The notes under the pieces: generated by a model
Databases searched by the model: none
Seen by the model: the letters and a program-made list of their open reading frames with translations, nothing else
What the model was told of the DNA's origin: nothing
Shown here: positions 18,441 through 24,966 of the stretch, one piece after another
Layout: the number at the start of each line of letters is the position of its first letter
Position numbering within the stretch: position 1 is the first letter of the stretch
Origin: an uncultured Actinomycetes bacterium
Lineage (GTDB): Bacteria > Actinomycetota > Actinomycetes > Nanopelagicales > Nanopelagicaceae
Reading direction: 5' to 3'
DNA: 31,069 nt
NCBI GenBank assembly: GCA_903875815.1
Contig: CAIQXR010000060.1
Coordinates: forward strand, 1 to 31,069
Made by a program: the position numbers and the translations under genes

Positions 18441-19064
18441 CTATCTCGTTGCCCGATACACAATAACTAACCTCTGACCCACGGTGACAGTGGACAAAGC
18501 CGCCAGAACCCAGAATCCGATCGCGAGAATGTAATGAACGCCGAGTCCGGCGAATCCAATTGCGACGAGGGCGATAATCAATCGCTCCGTACGTTCAGCG
18601 ATTCCACCGTTACATTCAATATCGAGTGATTCCGCGCGCGCCTTTATATATGAGACTAACTGCCCTGCTATCAGCGCAACTGCCACCACTGAAATCAGAT
18701 GATCGCGAGATTTATCGAGCCAAAAGATGAGCGATCCAAGAATTGCAGCATCCGAGATGCGATCCATGGTGGAATCGAGTAGCGCTCCCCATGAACTGCC
18801 TCCCGACGATGACAGCCGAGCCATCGTCCCATCGAAGAGATCAGTCAGAACGAAGGCTGTGACGACTAATGATCCTGCGAAGAGGTGGCCTCGAGCGATG
18901 AGAAGTGCAGAGCTGGCACACGTTCCGATTGCCCCGAGAATCGTCATTGAATTTGCAGTGATGCCCATGCGAAGGAGCGCTCGACATAATGGCGTGATTA
19001 TTCGAGCCACTGGTGCGCGTAATGAAACCTGAATCATCGATCCCATCGTAGGCTTTGCAACCAT
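18441..19064 (-). CDS. pgsA: CDP-alcohol phosphatidyltransferase (phosphatidylinositol phosphate synthase)
   Basis: Integral membrane enzyme of up to 207 residues with the full CDP-alcohol phosphatidyltransferase motif: Asp75, Asp78-Gly79, Ala82-Arg83, Gly93, Asp97 and Asp101 (TDLFDGTMAR then GALLDSTMD). The position before the PIM acyltransferase and pimA indicates transfer of inositol phosphate to CDP-diacylglycerol. The start is uncertain. ATG 19064 interlocks with the ATG of the opposite-strand gene (CATG). ATG 19037, with GGGA nearby, begins just before the conserved LRAPVARIITPL and gives 198 residues. Confidence 0.9.
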   Translation of the reverse strand: MVAKPTMGSMIQVSLRAPVARIITPLCRALLRMGITANSMTILGAIGTCASSALLIARGHLFAGSLVVTAFVLTDLFDGTMARLSSSGGSSWGALLDSTMDRISDAAILGSLIFWLDKSRDHLISVVAVALIAGQLVSYIKARAESLDIECNGGIAERTERLIIALVAIGFAGLGVHYILAIGFWVLAALSTVTVGQRLVIVYRATR

Positions 19065-19644
19065 GAGCAGCCTAATTTCCCCCGACCTACGCGTGGCCTA
19101 CATCGGAGCTGGGTTGGCCGATCTCGCTCACTCGTTAGGTGGCGCCGCGGTGGAGGATCTGAGCAATGCCGATGCAGCCATCTTCGCCGTCAGCGCCCTC
19201 GCCGGCATCGATGCCAACGGTCAGGCACGTTGGGCCCAAGCCCGAGAGTTGTATATCCCCAGCCTGGTAGTTGTCACTGACTTGGCTGCGAGTGAGATCG
19301 ACTTCGACGACATGGCAGCAATTGCTGGCAAAACTTTAGATCCGGTCGTAACACCATTTCTCGTCCTTCACGATGATGCTGGCGCCCCTGCTGCACTTAT
19401 TGATCTCGATACTTTGAAGAACATTACATTCGCAGGCGGAGTTCGAACCATCTCCGAGAGCGACCCGGAACATAAGTTATTGGTCTTCGAATTTCGAAAA
19501 GAATATTTAGAAGCACTCGATGCAGCCGGTGAAGAGGCTTTCGCCGCCGCGCTTCTCTTTCCCGCTATCCCTTACATCCCAGCAATTGGTTTAGGAGCAG
19601 AAGAAATTGCGGGATACCTTCGAGAATTAACGCCTACCAATTAG
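19063..19644 (+). CDS. EF-G-like GTPase domain remnant without nucleotide-binding motifs
   Basis: Protein of 193 residues on the strand opposite to its neighbours. Residues 35-75 (NADAAIFAVSALAGID, then LVVVTDLA) resemble the part of the EF-G/EF-G-like G domain that normally reads as the partner-helix region followed by NKxD. Residues 97-140 (PFLVLHDDAGAPAALIDL, later DPEH) resemble the G' insertion, and residues 165-193 the end of the G domain. The P-loop, switch regions and DxxG are missing, and the NKxD position reads TDLA, so GTP binding is unlikely. Domains II-V are absent. The frame is open without stops. It overlaps pgsA at CATG and the HIT gene end by 11 bp. It may be a reduced EF-G2-type protein kept for another role or a decaying gene. 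Confidence 0.6.
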   Translation: MSSLISPDLRVAYIGAGLADLAHSLGGAAVEDLSNADAAIFAVSALAGIDANGQARWAQARELYIPSLVVVTDLAASEIDFDDMAAIAGKTLDPVVTPFLVLHDDAGAPAALIDLDTLKNITFAGGVRTISESDPEHKLLVFEFRKEYLEALDAAGEEAFAAALLFPAIPYIPAIGLGAEEIAGYLRELTPTN

Positions 19645-20164
19645 CGGCAAGTAGATCACGAGTCTGCGAAAGAAGAGCTGGCAAAACTTTTGTCTGACCG
19701 ATAATCGGCATGAAGTTGGCGTCGCCAGACCAGCGTGGGACAACATGCTGGTGGATATGTTCGGCAACACCGGCGCCAGATAGCGCGCCTTGATTCATTC
19801 CGAGATTAAAGCCTTTAGCGCCGCTGGCTTTACGAAGTACCCGCATCGCATGAGCCGATAATTCAAAGATTTCATTCCGTTCTGAATCGGTGAGGTCAGT
19901 GAGATCAGCGACGTGACGATTGGCGCAAATAAGTAGATGCCCCGCGTTGTAGGGGTAGAGATTCATCACTACATATGCCTCATGGCCTCGTGCGACAATC
20001 AAACCTTCCGAATCCGAGAGCGATTGAATTCGACAAAAGGGACAGGCAATTTCATTGCCAGGAAGCGGACGATTCTCCCCTGCTAAATAACTCATGCGAT
20101 GCGGAGCCCAGAGACGCTCCCAAGCATCAGGTACTCCTGCACCACCTTCGTGAACGTGATCCAT
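19634..20164 (-). CDS. HIT-family protein (Ap4A phosphorylase/hydrolase type)
   Basis: Protein of 176 residues with the histidine triad HIHQHVVPRW (His136, 138, 140; the middle His is the nucleophile in the family) and a CPFC pair at residues 41-44 that may bind zinc with later residues. The HIT gene next to thrS and pgsA in mycobacteria encodes a diadenosine tetraphosphate phosphorylase, and this is the likely homologue. The neighbouring ThrRS could supply Ap4A as a side product (inference). It begins 17 bp after the thrS stop. Its end overlaps the opposite-strand EF-G-like gene by 11 bp. Confidence 0.87.
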   Translation of the reverse strand: MDHVHEGGAGVPDAWERLWAPHRMSYLAGENRPLPGNEIACPFCRIQSLSDSEGLIVARGHEAYVVMNLYPYNAGHLLICANRHVADLTDLTDSERNEIFELSAHAMRVLRKASGAKGFNLGMNQGALSGAGVAEHIHQHVVPRWSGDANFMPIIGQTKVLPALLSQTRDLLAANW

Positions 20165-20181
20165 TATCGCTACCTGATTTT

Positions 20182-22176
20182 TTACACTTGAGCGCGGGTT
20201 GAAATGACTTGCAGGATTTCTGCGATCGCATCTGCAACCGGAATGCCGTTCTTCTGTTCGCCATCGCGATAACGGAACGAGACCGATCCGTTTGCTTGAT
20301 CTTCTTCGCCGGCGATCATCATGAATGGAATCTTCTCCATTTGGGCATTACGAATTTTCTTCTGCATGCGATCATCAGAAGAATCGAGATCAACGCGGAT
20401 TCCCGCCTTACGCATCTGCTTCACGACATCGGCAAGATATGGCTCGAAAGCTTCAGCAACAGGGATGGCGCGCACTTGAACGGGCGCGAGCCATGGTGGA
20501 AAAGCGCCGGCATAGTGCTCGGTCAGAACTCCGAAGAAGCGTTCGATGGATCCAAAGAGCGCACGGTGAATCATTACTGGCTGCTGGCGTGAGCCGTCGC
20601 TTGCTTGGTATTCCAAATCAAAGCGTTGGGGCAATTGGAAGTCCACTTGAATGGTGGACATCTGCCAGGTGCGACCGATCGCATCCTTTGCTTGCACTGA
20701 GATCTTTGGTCCGTAAAACGCGGCGCCGCCTGGATCTAGCACCAGCTCGAGGTTCTGCTTCTGAGCGGCTTGGCGAAGTGTCTCTGTGGCGACTTCCCAA
20801 TCTTCATCCGAACCCACTGATTTATCTGGGTTACGGGTAGAGAGTTCGAGGTAGAAATCTTCAAGACCGTAATCGCGGAGCAAATTGAGAACAAAAGTAA
20901 GAAGCGAATCTAATTCGCCCGGCATCTGATCTTTGGTGCAATAAATATGCGCGTCGTCCTGAGTAAATCCACGCGCGCGAGTAATGCCATGGACCACGCC
21001 CGACTTTTCGTAGCGATAGACGGTTCCGAATTCAAAGAGTCGTAATGGGAGTTCGCGATACGACCGACTGCGTGAGCGATAAATCAAATTGTGGAATGGG
21101 CAGTTCATCGGCTTCATGTAGTACTTCTGACCGGCTCGGCGGATTGTTCCATCCGCGTGATACTCCTCATCCATCACCATGGGTGGGTACATTCCTTCTG
21201 AGTACCAATCCAAGTGACCTGACGTTTCAAAGAGCGCAGCTTTGGTCAAATGTGGTGAATAGACGAATTGATAATCTTCTTCTTCGTGACGGCGGCGTGA
21301 ATAATCTTCCATTGCCCGTCGAATAATTCCGCCCTTCGGGTGGAACACGGCAAGGCCAGAGCCCACCTCCTCAGGGAACGAGAAGAGATCTAACTCTGCT
21401 CCAAGGCGTCGATGGTCGCGCTTTTCAGCTTCTTCCAAGTGGTGCAGATAAGCATCGAGATCTTCCTGGCTTGCCCAAGCAGTTCCATAAATACGCTGCA
21501 ACATCGGATTCTTCTCAGAACCACGCCAGTAAGCCGCAGCAGAGCGCATCAACTTGAATGCTGGAATATGTTTTGTTGATGGCAAGTGCGGTCCACGACA
21601 GAGATCGCTCCACACAGGCTCGCCATCGCGTCCCAAGTTGTCGTAAATGGTGAGCTCGGCCCCACCAACTTCCACCGATGATTCATCATCAGAGTCGCCA
21701 GATTTCAATCCCACTAATTCGCATTTATAAGGTTCGGAAGCAAGTTCTTTGAGAGCCTCAGCTTCGGAAGTGATGCGACGACGGAAACGTTGACCGGCTT
21801 TAACGATCTTTCGCATCGCCGATTCCAACTTCACTAAGTCGTCCGGCGTGAAAGCTTTCTCGGGGTCGAAGTCGTAATAGAAGCCGTCGGTAATCGGCGG
21901 CCCGATTCCTAACTTGGTCTCTGGAAAGACTTCTTGGACTGCTTGGGCAAGAACGTGCGCAGTTGAGTGACGAAGGACGGCAAGCCCGTCGGGTGAAGTA
22001 ATTGCGATCGCTTCCACTTCATCACCGTCGGAAAGTTCAGTCCACAAATCTCTGAGTTGGCCATTAATTTTGCAGACAACAATCGAGGCGTCCTCGGCGA
22101 AGAGGTGGGTCGGCCGCTGATCCGAGGCGATGCTTCGCTGCTCGCCATTGACGTTAATCGTGATCTGATCAGACAT
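20182..22176 (-). CDS. thrS: Threonyl-tRNA synthetase
   Basis: Class II synthetase of 664 residues with an N-terminal TGS domain, the editing domain ([12 protein letters not shown]), the catalytic core with [26 protein letters not shown] and DDAHIY, and the anticodon-binding domain after [14 protein letters not shown]. The zinc ligands Cys (MNCPFH), His (DDAHIY) and His (MIHRA) are all present. Editing of Ser-tRNA-Thr should be intact. It is the first gene of the long leftward run. I saw no T-box in the upstream 156 bp. Confidence 0.97.
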   Translation of the reverse strand: MSDQITINVNGEQRSIASDQRPTHLFAEDASIVVCKINGQLRDLWTELSDGDEVEAIAITSPDGLAVLRHSTAHVLAQAVQEVFPETKLGIGPPITDGFYYDFDPEKAFTPDDLVKLESAMRKIVKAGQRFRRRITSEAEALKELASEPYKCELVGLKSGDSDDESSVEVGGAELTIYDNLGRDGEPVWSDLCRGPHLPSTKHIPAFKLMRSAAAYWRGSEKNPMLQRIYGTAWASQEDLDAYLHHLEEAEKRDHRRLGAELDLFSFPEEVGSGLAVFHPKGGIIRRAMEDYSRRRHEEEDYQFVYSPHLTKAALFETSGHLDWYSEGMYPPMVMDEEYHADGTIRRAGQKYYMKPMNCPFHNLIYRSRSRSYRELPLRLFEFGTVYRYEKSGVVHGITRARGFTQDDAHIYCTKDQMPGELDSLLTFVLNLLRDYGLEDFYLELSTRNPDKSVGSDEDWEVATETLRQAAQKQNLELVLDPGGAAFYGPKISVQAKDAIGRTWQMSTIQVDFQLPQRFDLEYQASDGSRQQPVMIHRALFGSIERFFGVLTEHYAGAFPPWLAPVQVRAIPVAEAFEPYLADVVKQMRKAGIRVDLDSSDDRMQKKIRNAQMEKIPFMMIAGEEDQANGSVSFRYRDGEQKNGIPVADAIAEILQVISTRAQV

Positions 22177-22332
22177 GGGGCAAGGCTATCAACTAGCAGC
22201 CTGAGCCACCCCAAAATCGACCTCTTCCAAGGTTCAGACATCGCAATGGGGATGGGTATTCGGCGATTAGATTTGCGGGTGCCCTATGGGGTAGATTTCC
22301 CCTCCTGAACAAGAAGTTCAACAAGTACATAT
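22177..22332. other. Divergent intergenic region between thrS and tRNA-Gly
   Basis: This 156-bp gap must hold the promoters of thrS (leftward) and tRNA-Gly (rightward). TAGATT at 22292-22297 fits a loose actinobacterial -10 for the tRNA, about 35 nt upstream of its first base, but no clear -35 is found at the right distance. A short inverted repeat TGAAC-AAGAA-GTTCA lies at about 22307-22321. No open frame and no T-box-like element are visible. Confidence 0.3.
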
Positions 22333-22405
22333 GCGGACGTAGCGCAGTTGGTAGCGCGGAACCTTGCCAAGGTTCAGGTCGCCGGTTCGAACCCGGTCGT
22401 CCGCT
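22333..22405 (+). tRNA. tRNA-Gly (anticodon GCC)
   Basis: A full cloverleaf of 73 nt can be drawn: acceptor GCGGACG/CGTCCGC, D stem GCGC/GCGC, anticodon stem GAACC/GGTTC with loop TTGCCAA (anticodon 22366-22368), and T arm GCCGG-TTCGAAC-CCGGT. The discriminator is T, and the 3' CCA is not encoded. Confidence 0.97.
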
Positions 22406-22423
22406 CTCAGATTGTGGACCTTA

Positions 22424-22441
22424 ACTAAAGCCTCCTTTAGT
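22424..22441 (+). other. Hairpin between two tRNA genes
   Basis: ACTAAAG (22424-22430) pairs with CTTTAGT (22435-22441) across a CCTC loop. It lies 19 nt after tRNA-Gly and 43 nt before tRNA-Cys. There is no T-run, so it is at best a weak terminator or a processing signal for the tRNA precursor. Confidence 0.3.
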
Positions 22442-22483
22442 CAAGTCTTAGTTGAGCAAGTGGATAGAAAAAATGTATAGCAA

Positions 22484-22557
22484 GGTCGGATGGCCGAGAG
22501 GCGAGGCTCAGGACTGCAAATCCTGCCACACGGGTTCAAATCCCGTTCCGACCTCCA
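22484..22557 (+). tRNA. tRNA-Cys (anticodon GCA)
   Basis: Cloverleaf of 71 nt plus encoded CCA (22555-22557): acceptor GGTCGGA/TCCGACC, D arm GCC-GAGAGGCGA-GGC, anticodon stem CAGGA/TCCTG with loop CTGCAAA (anticodon 22516-22518), and T arm ACGGG-TTCAAAT-CCCGT. The GGC-type D arm and overall layout match actinobacterial tRNA-Cys. Confidence 0.97.
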
Positions 22558-22563
22558 TTCCTC

Positions 22564-22593
22564 AACTTCTCCCAGCGAAACTTCTCCCAGCGA
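22564..22593. repeat. Tandem 15-bp duplication
   Basis: AACTTCTCCCAGCGA occurs twice head to tail (22564-22578 and 22579-22593) without a mismatch, directly after tRNA-Cys. It looks like a recent slippage duplication. No gene overlaps it. Confidence 0.85.
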
Positions 22594-22617
22594 ACGAGTA
22601 GGCTTCATCTGCTTGTT

Positions 22618-22637
22618 AAGACTTGTGAAGACTTGTG
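22618..22637. repeat. Tandem 10-bp duplication
   Basis: AAGACTTGTG occurs twice in tandem (22618-22627 and 22628-22637), 24 bp after the 15-bp duplication and 37 bp before the cupin start. It is a second, independent short duplication in the same spacer. Confidence 0.85.
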
Positions 22638-22674
22638 ATGACAGGCCCCAGAGTAAATTTCCGAAAGAGAGATC

Positions 22675-23034
22675 ATGGCTGTTGAGTTAGAGAAGGCCGA
22701 GCGCCCTTGGGGTCGCTATGAAGTCCTTCAGGAAAGTCCCACTCACAAGGTCAAATGCATCTGGATGAAGCCTGGCTTCCGACTCTCTTACCAACGTCAT
22801 AAGTTTCGCGCCGAACACTGGTACATCGTTCAAGGCACTGGCGTAATCACCATTGACGGCAAAGAATCTCCCGTGGGCCCTGGCTCCACAGTCGAATTTC
22901 CTATCGGAACCCTGCACCGTCTCTCCAACACTGGCGATGAAGAGATCATATTCGTGGAGGTCCAGACCGGTACCAGCTTTGACGAGAGCGATATTGAGCG
23001 CGTAGAAGATGATTACGGCCGCGCAGGACAATAA
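22675..23034 (+). CDS. Cupin of the mannose-6-phosphate isomerase type II family
   Basis: Single cupin domain of 119 residues resembling the C-terminal isomerase part of ManC-type proteins: RPWGRYEVL at the start, LSYQRHKFRAEHWYIVQGTG as cupin motif 1, PIGTLHRLSN as motif 2, and ERVEDDYGR at the end. It would interconvert mannose 6-phosphate and fructose 6-phosphate, which could feed GDP-mannose for PIM synthesis (inference). In motif 1 the usual H-x-H reads His42-Lys43-Phe44, so one expected metal ligand is missing; His48 and His81 remain. Activity is thus uncertain. It lies between two tRNA genes with an A-rich weak ribosome-binding site. Confidence 0.78.
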   Translation: MAVELEKAERPWGRYEVLQESPTHKVKCIWMKPGFRLSYQRHKFRAEHWYIVQGTGVITIDGKESPVGPGSTVEFPIGTLHRLSNTGDEEIIFVEVQTGTSFDESDIERVEDDYGRAGQ

Positions 23035-23084
23035 TTTTCAGATTACTCAGGTACTCCTGTAAGGTTTCACCCGCACGACAGCAA

Positions 23085-23159
23085 GGATCGTTGGCTCAGC
23101 GGTAGAGCACCACATTGACATTGTGGGGGTCACTGGTTCGATCCCAGTACGGTCCACCA
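23085..23159 (+). tRNA. tRNA-Val (anticodon GAC)
   Basis: Cloverleaf of 72 nt plus encoded CCA (23157-23159): acceptor GGATCGT/ACGGTCC with one G-T pair, D arm GCTC-AGCGGTA-GAGC, anticodon stem CCACA/TGTGG with loop TTGACAT (anticodon 23117-23119), and T arm ACTGG-TTCGATC-CCAGT. It starts 50 bp after the cupin stop. Confidence 0.97.
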
Positions 23160-23232
23160 ATAAATTCAAGCGAAGTTATTCTCAGGCAATTTCCTAAGAC
23201 ATTCCGGCTTTCCACGCCTAGACTCGCAACTG

Positions 23233-24966
23233 ATGCTCACCCAGATTCTCAAAAAATATCTCCACCCCTATCGAAGGTCCGTGGCGATCGTTGCAGCCCT
23301 GCTCTTTGTGCAAGCGATTGCAAATCTCTACCTACCCAATCTGAACGCGGACCTGATTAACAATGGCGTAGCTAAAGGGGATATTCACTACATCTTGCAT
23401 ATTGGTTTGATCATGTTGGCATCATCATCATTGGTGATGGGGGCCTCAATCCTTGTTGCCTTTTATGCCGCACGACTCGCGATGGCCTTCGGTCGAGATT
23501 TACGTACTGCAGTTTTCGAATCAGTCGAACGTTTTTCGGCCCGTGAACTCAATCTCTTCGGCGCCCCATCCCTGATCACGAGAAATACCAATGACGTTCA
23601 GCAAGTTCAGATGGTTCTCTTTATGGGATTGACAATGATGCTCAGTGCTCCCATTACTGGAATCGGCGCTATCGCCATGGCTATCAAGACGGATGTCAAA
23701 CTTTCAGCACTCTTGCTTGTAGTCGTCCCAGTGATGGGCATACTTATTTGGCTCTTACTTCGCCGCGTTGTTCCGCTCTTTCGTGTCATGCAAATCAAGA
23801 TCGATCGAATCAACCTCGTACTTCGCGAGCAAATTGCTGGTGTGCGAGTAATTCGCGCCTTCGTGAAAACTGATTATGAAGAAGCTCGCTTTGCCGAGAG
23901 CAGCACTGACCTCATGATCACTACCCTGAGCGTGACGCGTACCTTCGCTCTACTCTTCCCCTTGTTAATGATGATTCTCAACCTCACCAGCGTCGCCGTT
24001 TTGTGGTTCGGCGGAAAACTCATCGATGGTGGTTCGATGCCGATCGGCAACCTCACCGCCTTTCTCTCTTACATCATGTTGATCCTTAGCAATTTGATGA
24101 TGGCAGTCATGATGGCCCTAATGATTCCGCGTGCTCAAGCCAGCGCCGAGCGCATTCAGGAAGTGCTCTCAACTGAATCCTCTGTGACTGAAACCCAGAA
24201 TCCCATGACGCCTGGGCAGCGCACTGGGCGATTGGTTTTCACCGATGTCGAATTCCGCTACCCGGGTGCGCAAGATCCGATCCTGCAGAACATTAGTTTC
24301 ACAGCTGAACCCGGCGAGTTCACTGCCATTATTGGAAGCACTGGCAGCGGAAAAACAACTTTGCTCAACCTCATCCCCCGTTTCATCGATCTCACCTCTG
24401 GATCAATAACTCTCGACGGCCTGGAATTGAAGGAGCAGAGCTTGGAATCACTGTGGAGTGACATTGGATTGGTTCCACAACGACCATTTCTCTTTGGCGG
24501 AACTATTGCCAGCAACTTACGATACGGCGATCCGCTCGCCGATGATCCCACCCTTTGGCGGGCACTGGAGATCGCGCAAGCAAAGGATTTCGTGGCTGCA
24601 ACTCCTGAGCAATTGAATGCACCAGTCGCGCAAGGCGGCTCGAATTTCTCCGGCGGCCAGAAACAGCGTCTTGCCATTGCACGAGCATTGGTCAAGCGGG
24701 CCAAGATTTATATTCTGGACGATAGTTTTTCGGCTTTGGATTATTCGACCGATGCCAAGTTGCGTCTTGCTCTTGAAGATTTCTGTCGCGATTCAACACT
24801 GATTGTTGTCGCTCAACGTGTTTCCACCATCCTTAACGCAGACAAGATCATCGTTCTCGATCAGGGCGCGATCGTAGGAATGGGTAAACATCATGAACTA
24901 ATGTCGAGTTGTGAGACATATAAAGAGATCGTTCTCTCGCAACTGAGCCCGGAAGAGGCAGCATGA
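23233..24966 (+). CDS. ABC exporter half-transporter A (degenerate catalytic site)
   Basis: Protein of 577 residues: a six-helix exporter membrane domain (about 1-300) fused to an ATPase domain (about 333-577). Walker A is GSTGSGKTT (369-376) and the signature is canonical FSGGQ (472-476). Walker B ends ILDD with Asp497 in place of the catalytic Glu, and the switch His is Gln528 (VVAQRV). These changes are typical of the partner that contributes the non-hydrolysing site in heterodimeric exporters. The next gene overlaps by 4 bp and supplies the other half. Substrate unknown; multidrug or lipid export is usual in the family. TAGACT at 23219-23224, 8 nt before the ATG, may be a -10 of a leaderless mRNA. 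Confidence 0.9.
   Translation: MLTQILKKYLHPYRRSVAIVAALLFVQAIANLYLPNLNADLINNGVAKGDIHYILHIGLIMLASSSLVMGASILVAFYAARLAMAFGRDLRTAVFESVERFSARELNLFGAPSLITRNTNDVQQVQMVLFMGLTMMLSAPITGIGAIAMAIKTDVKLSALLLVVVPVMGILIWLLLRRVVPLFRVMQIKIDRINLVLREQIAGVRVIRAFVKTDYEEARFAESSTDLMITTLSVTRTFALLFPLLMMILNLTSVAVLWFGGKLIDGGSMPIGNLTAFLSYIMLILSNLMMAVMMALMIPRAQASAERIQEVLSTESSVTETQNPMTPGQRTGRLVFTDVEFRYPGAQDPILQNISFTAEPGEFTAIIGSTGSGKTTLLNLIPRFIDLTSGSITLDGLELKEQSLESLWSDIGLVPQRPFLFGGTIASNLRYGDPLADDPTLWRALEIAQAKDFVAATPEQLNAPVAQGGSNFSGGQKQRLAIARALVKRAKIYILDDSFSALDYSTDAKLRLALEDFCRDSTLIVVAQRVSTILNADKIIVLDQGAIVGMGKHHELMSSCETYKEIVLSQLSPEEAA

Noticed and set aside
22177..22332. T-box riboswitch upstream of thrS
   Set aside because: A GGGGTGGCTCAGG stretch appears on the minus strand, but it does not match the T-box core, and no specifier-loop arrangement or terminator could be drawn.
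20128..23061. Shared TCAGGTACTCCTG string in the HIT gene and before tRNA-Val
   Set aside because: Only about 13 bases match, one copy is coding, and flanks differ; most likely chance.
24250..24800. Frameshift or damage in the first ABC ATPase domain because of Asp and Gln at catalytic positions
   Set aside because: The frame is intact, and the changes fit the degenerate site of a heterodimeric exporter with complementary changes in the partner.
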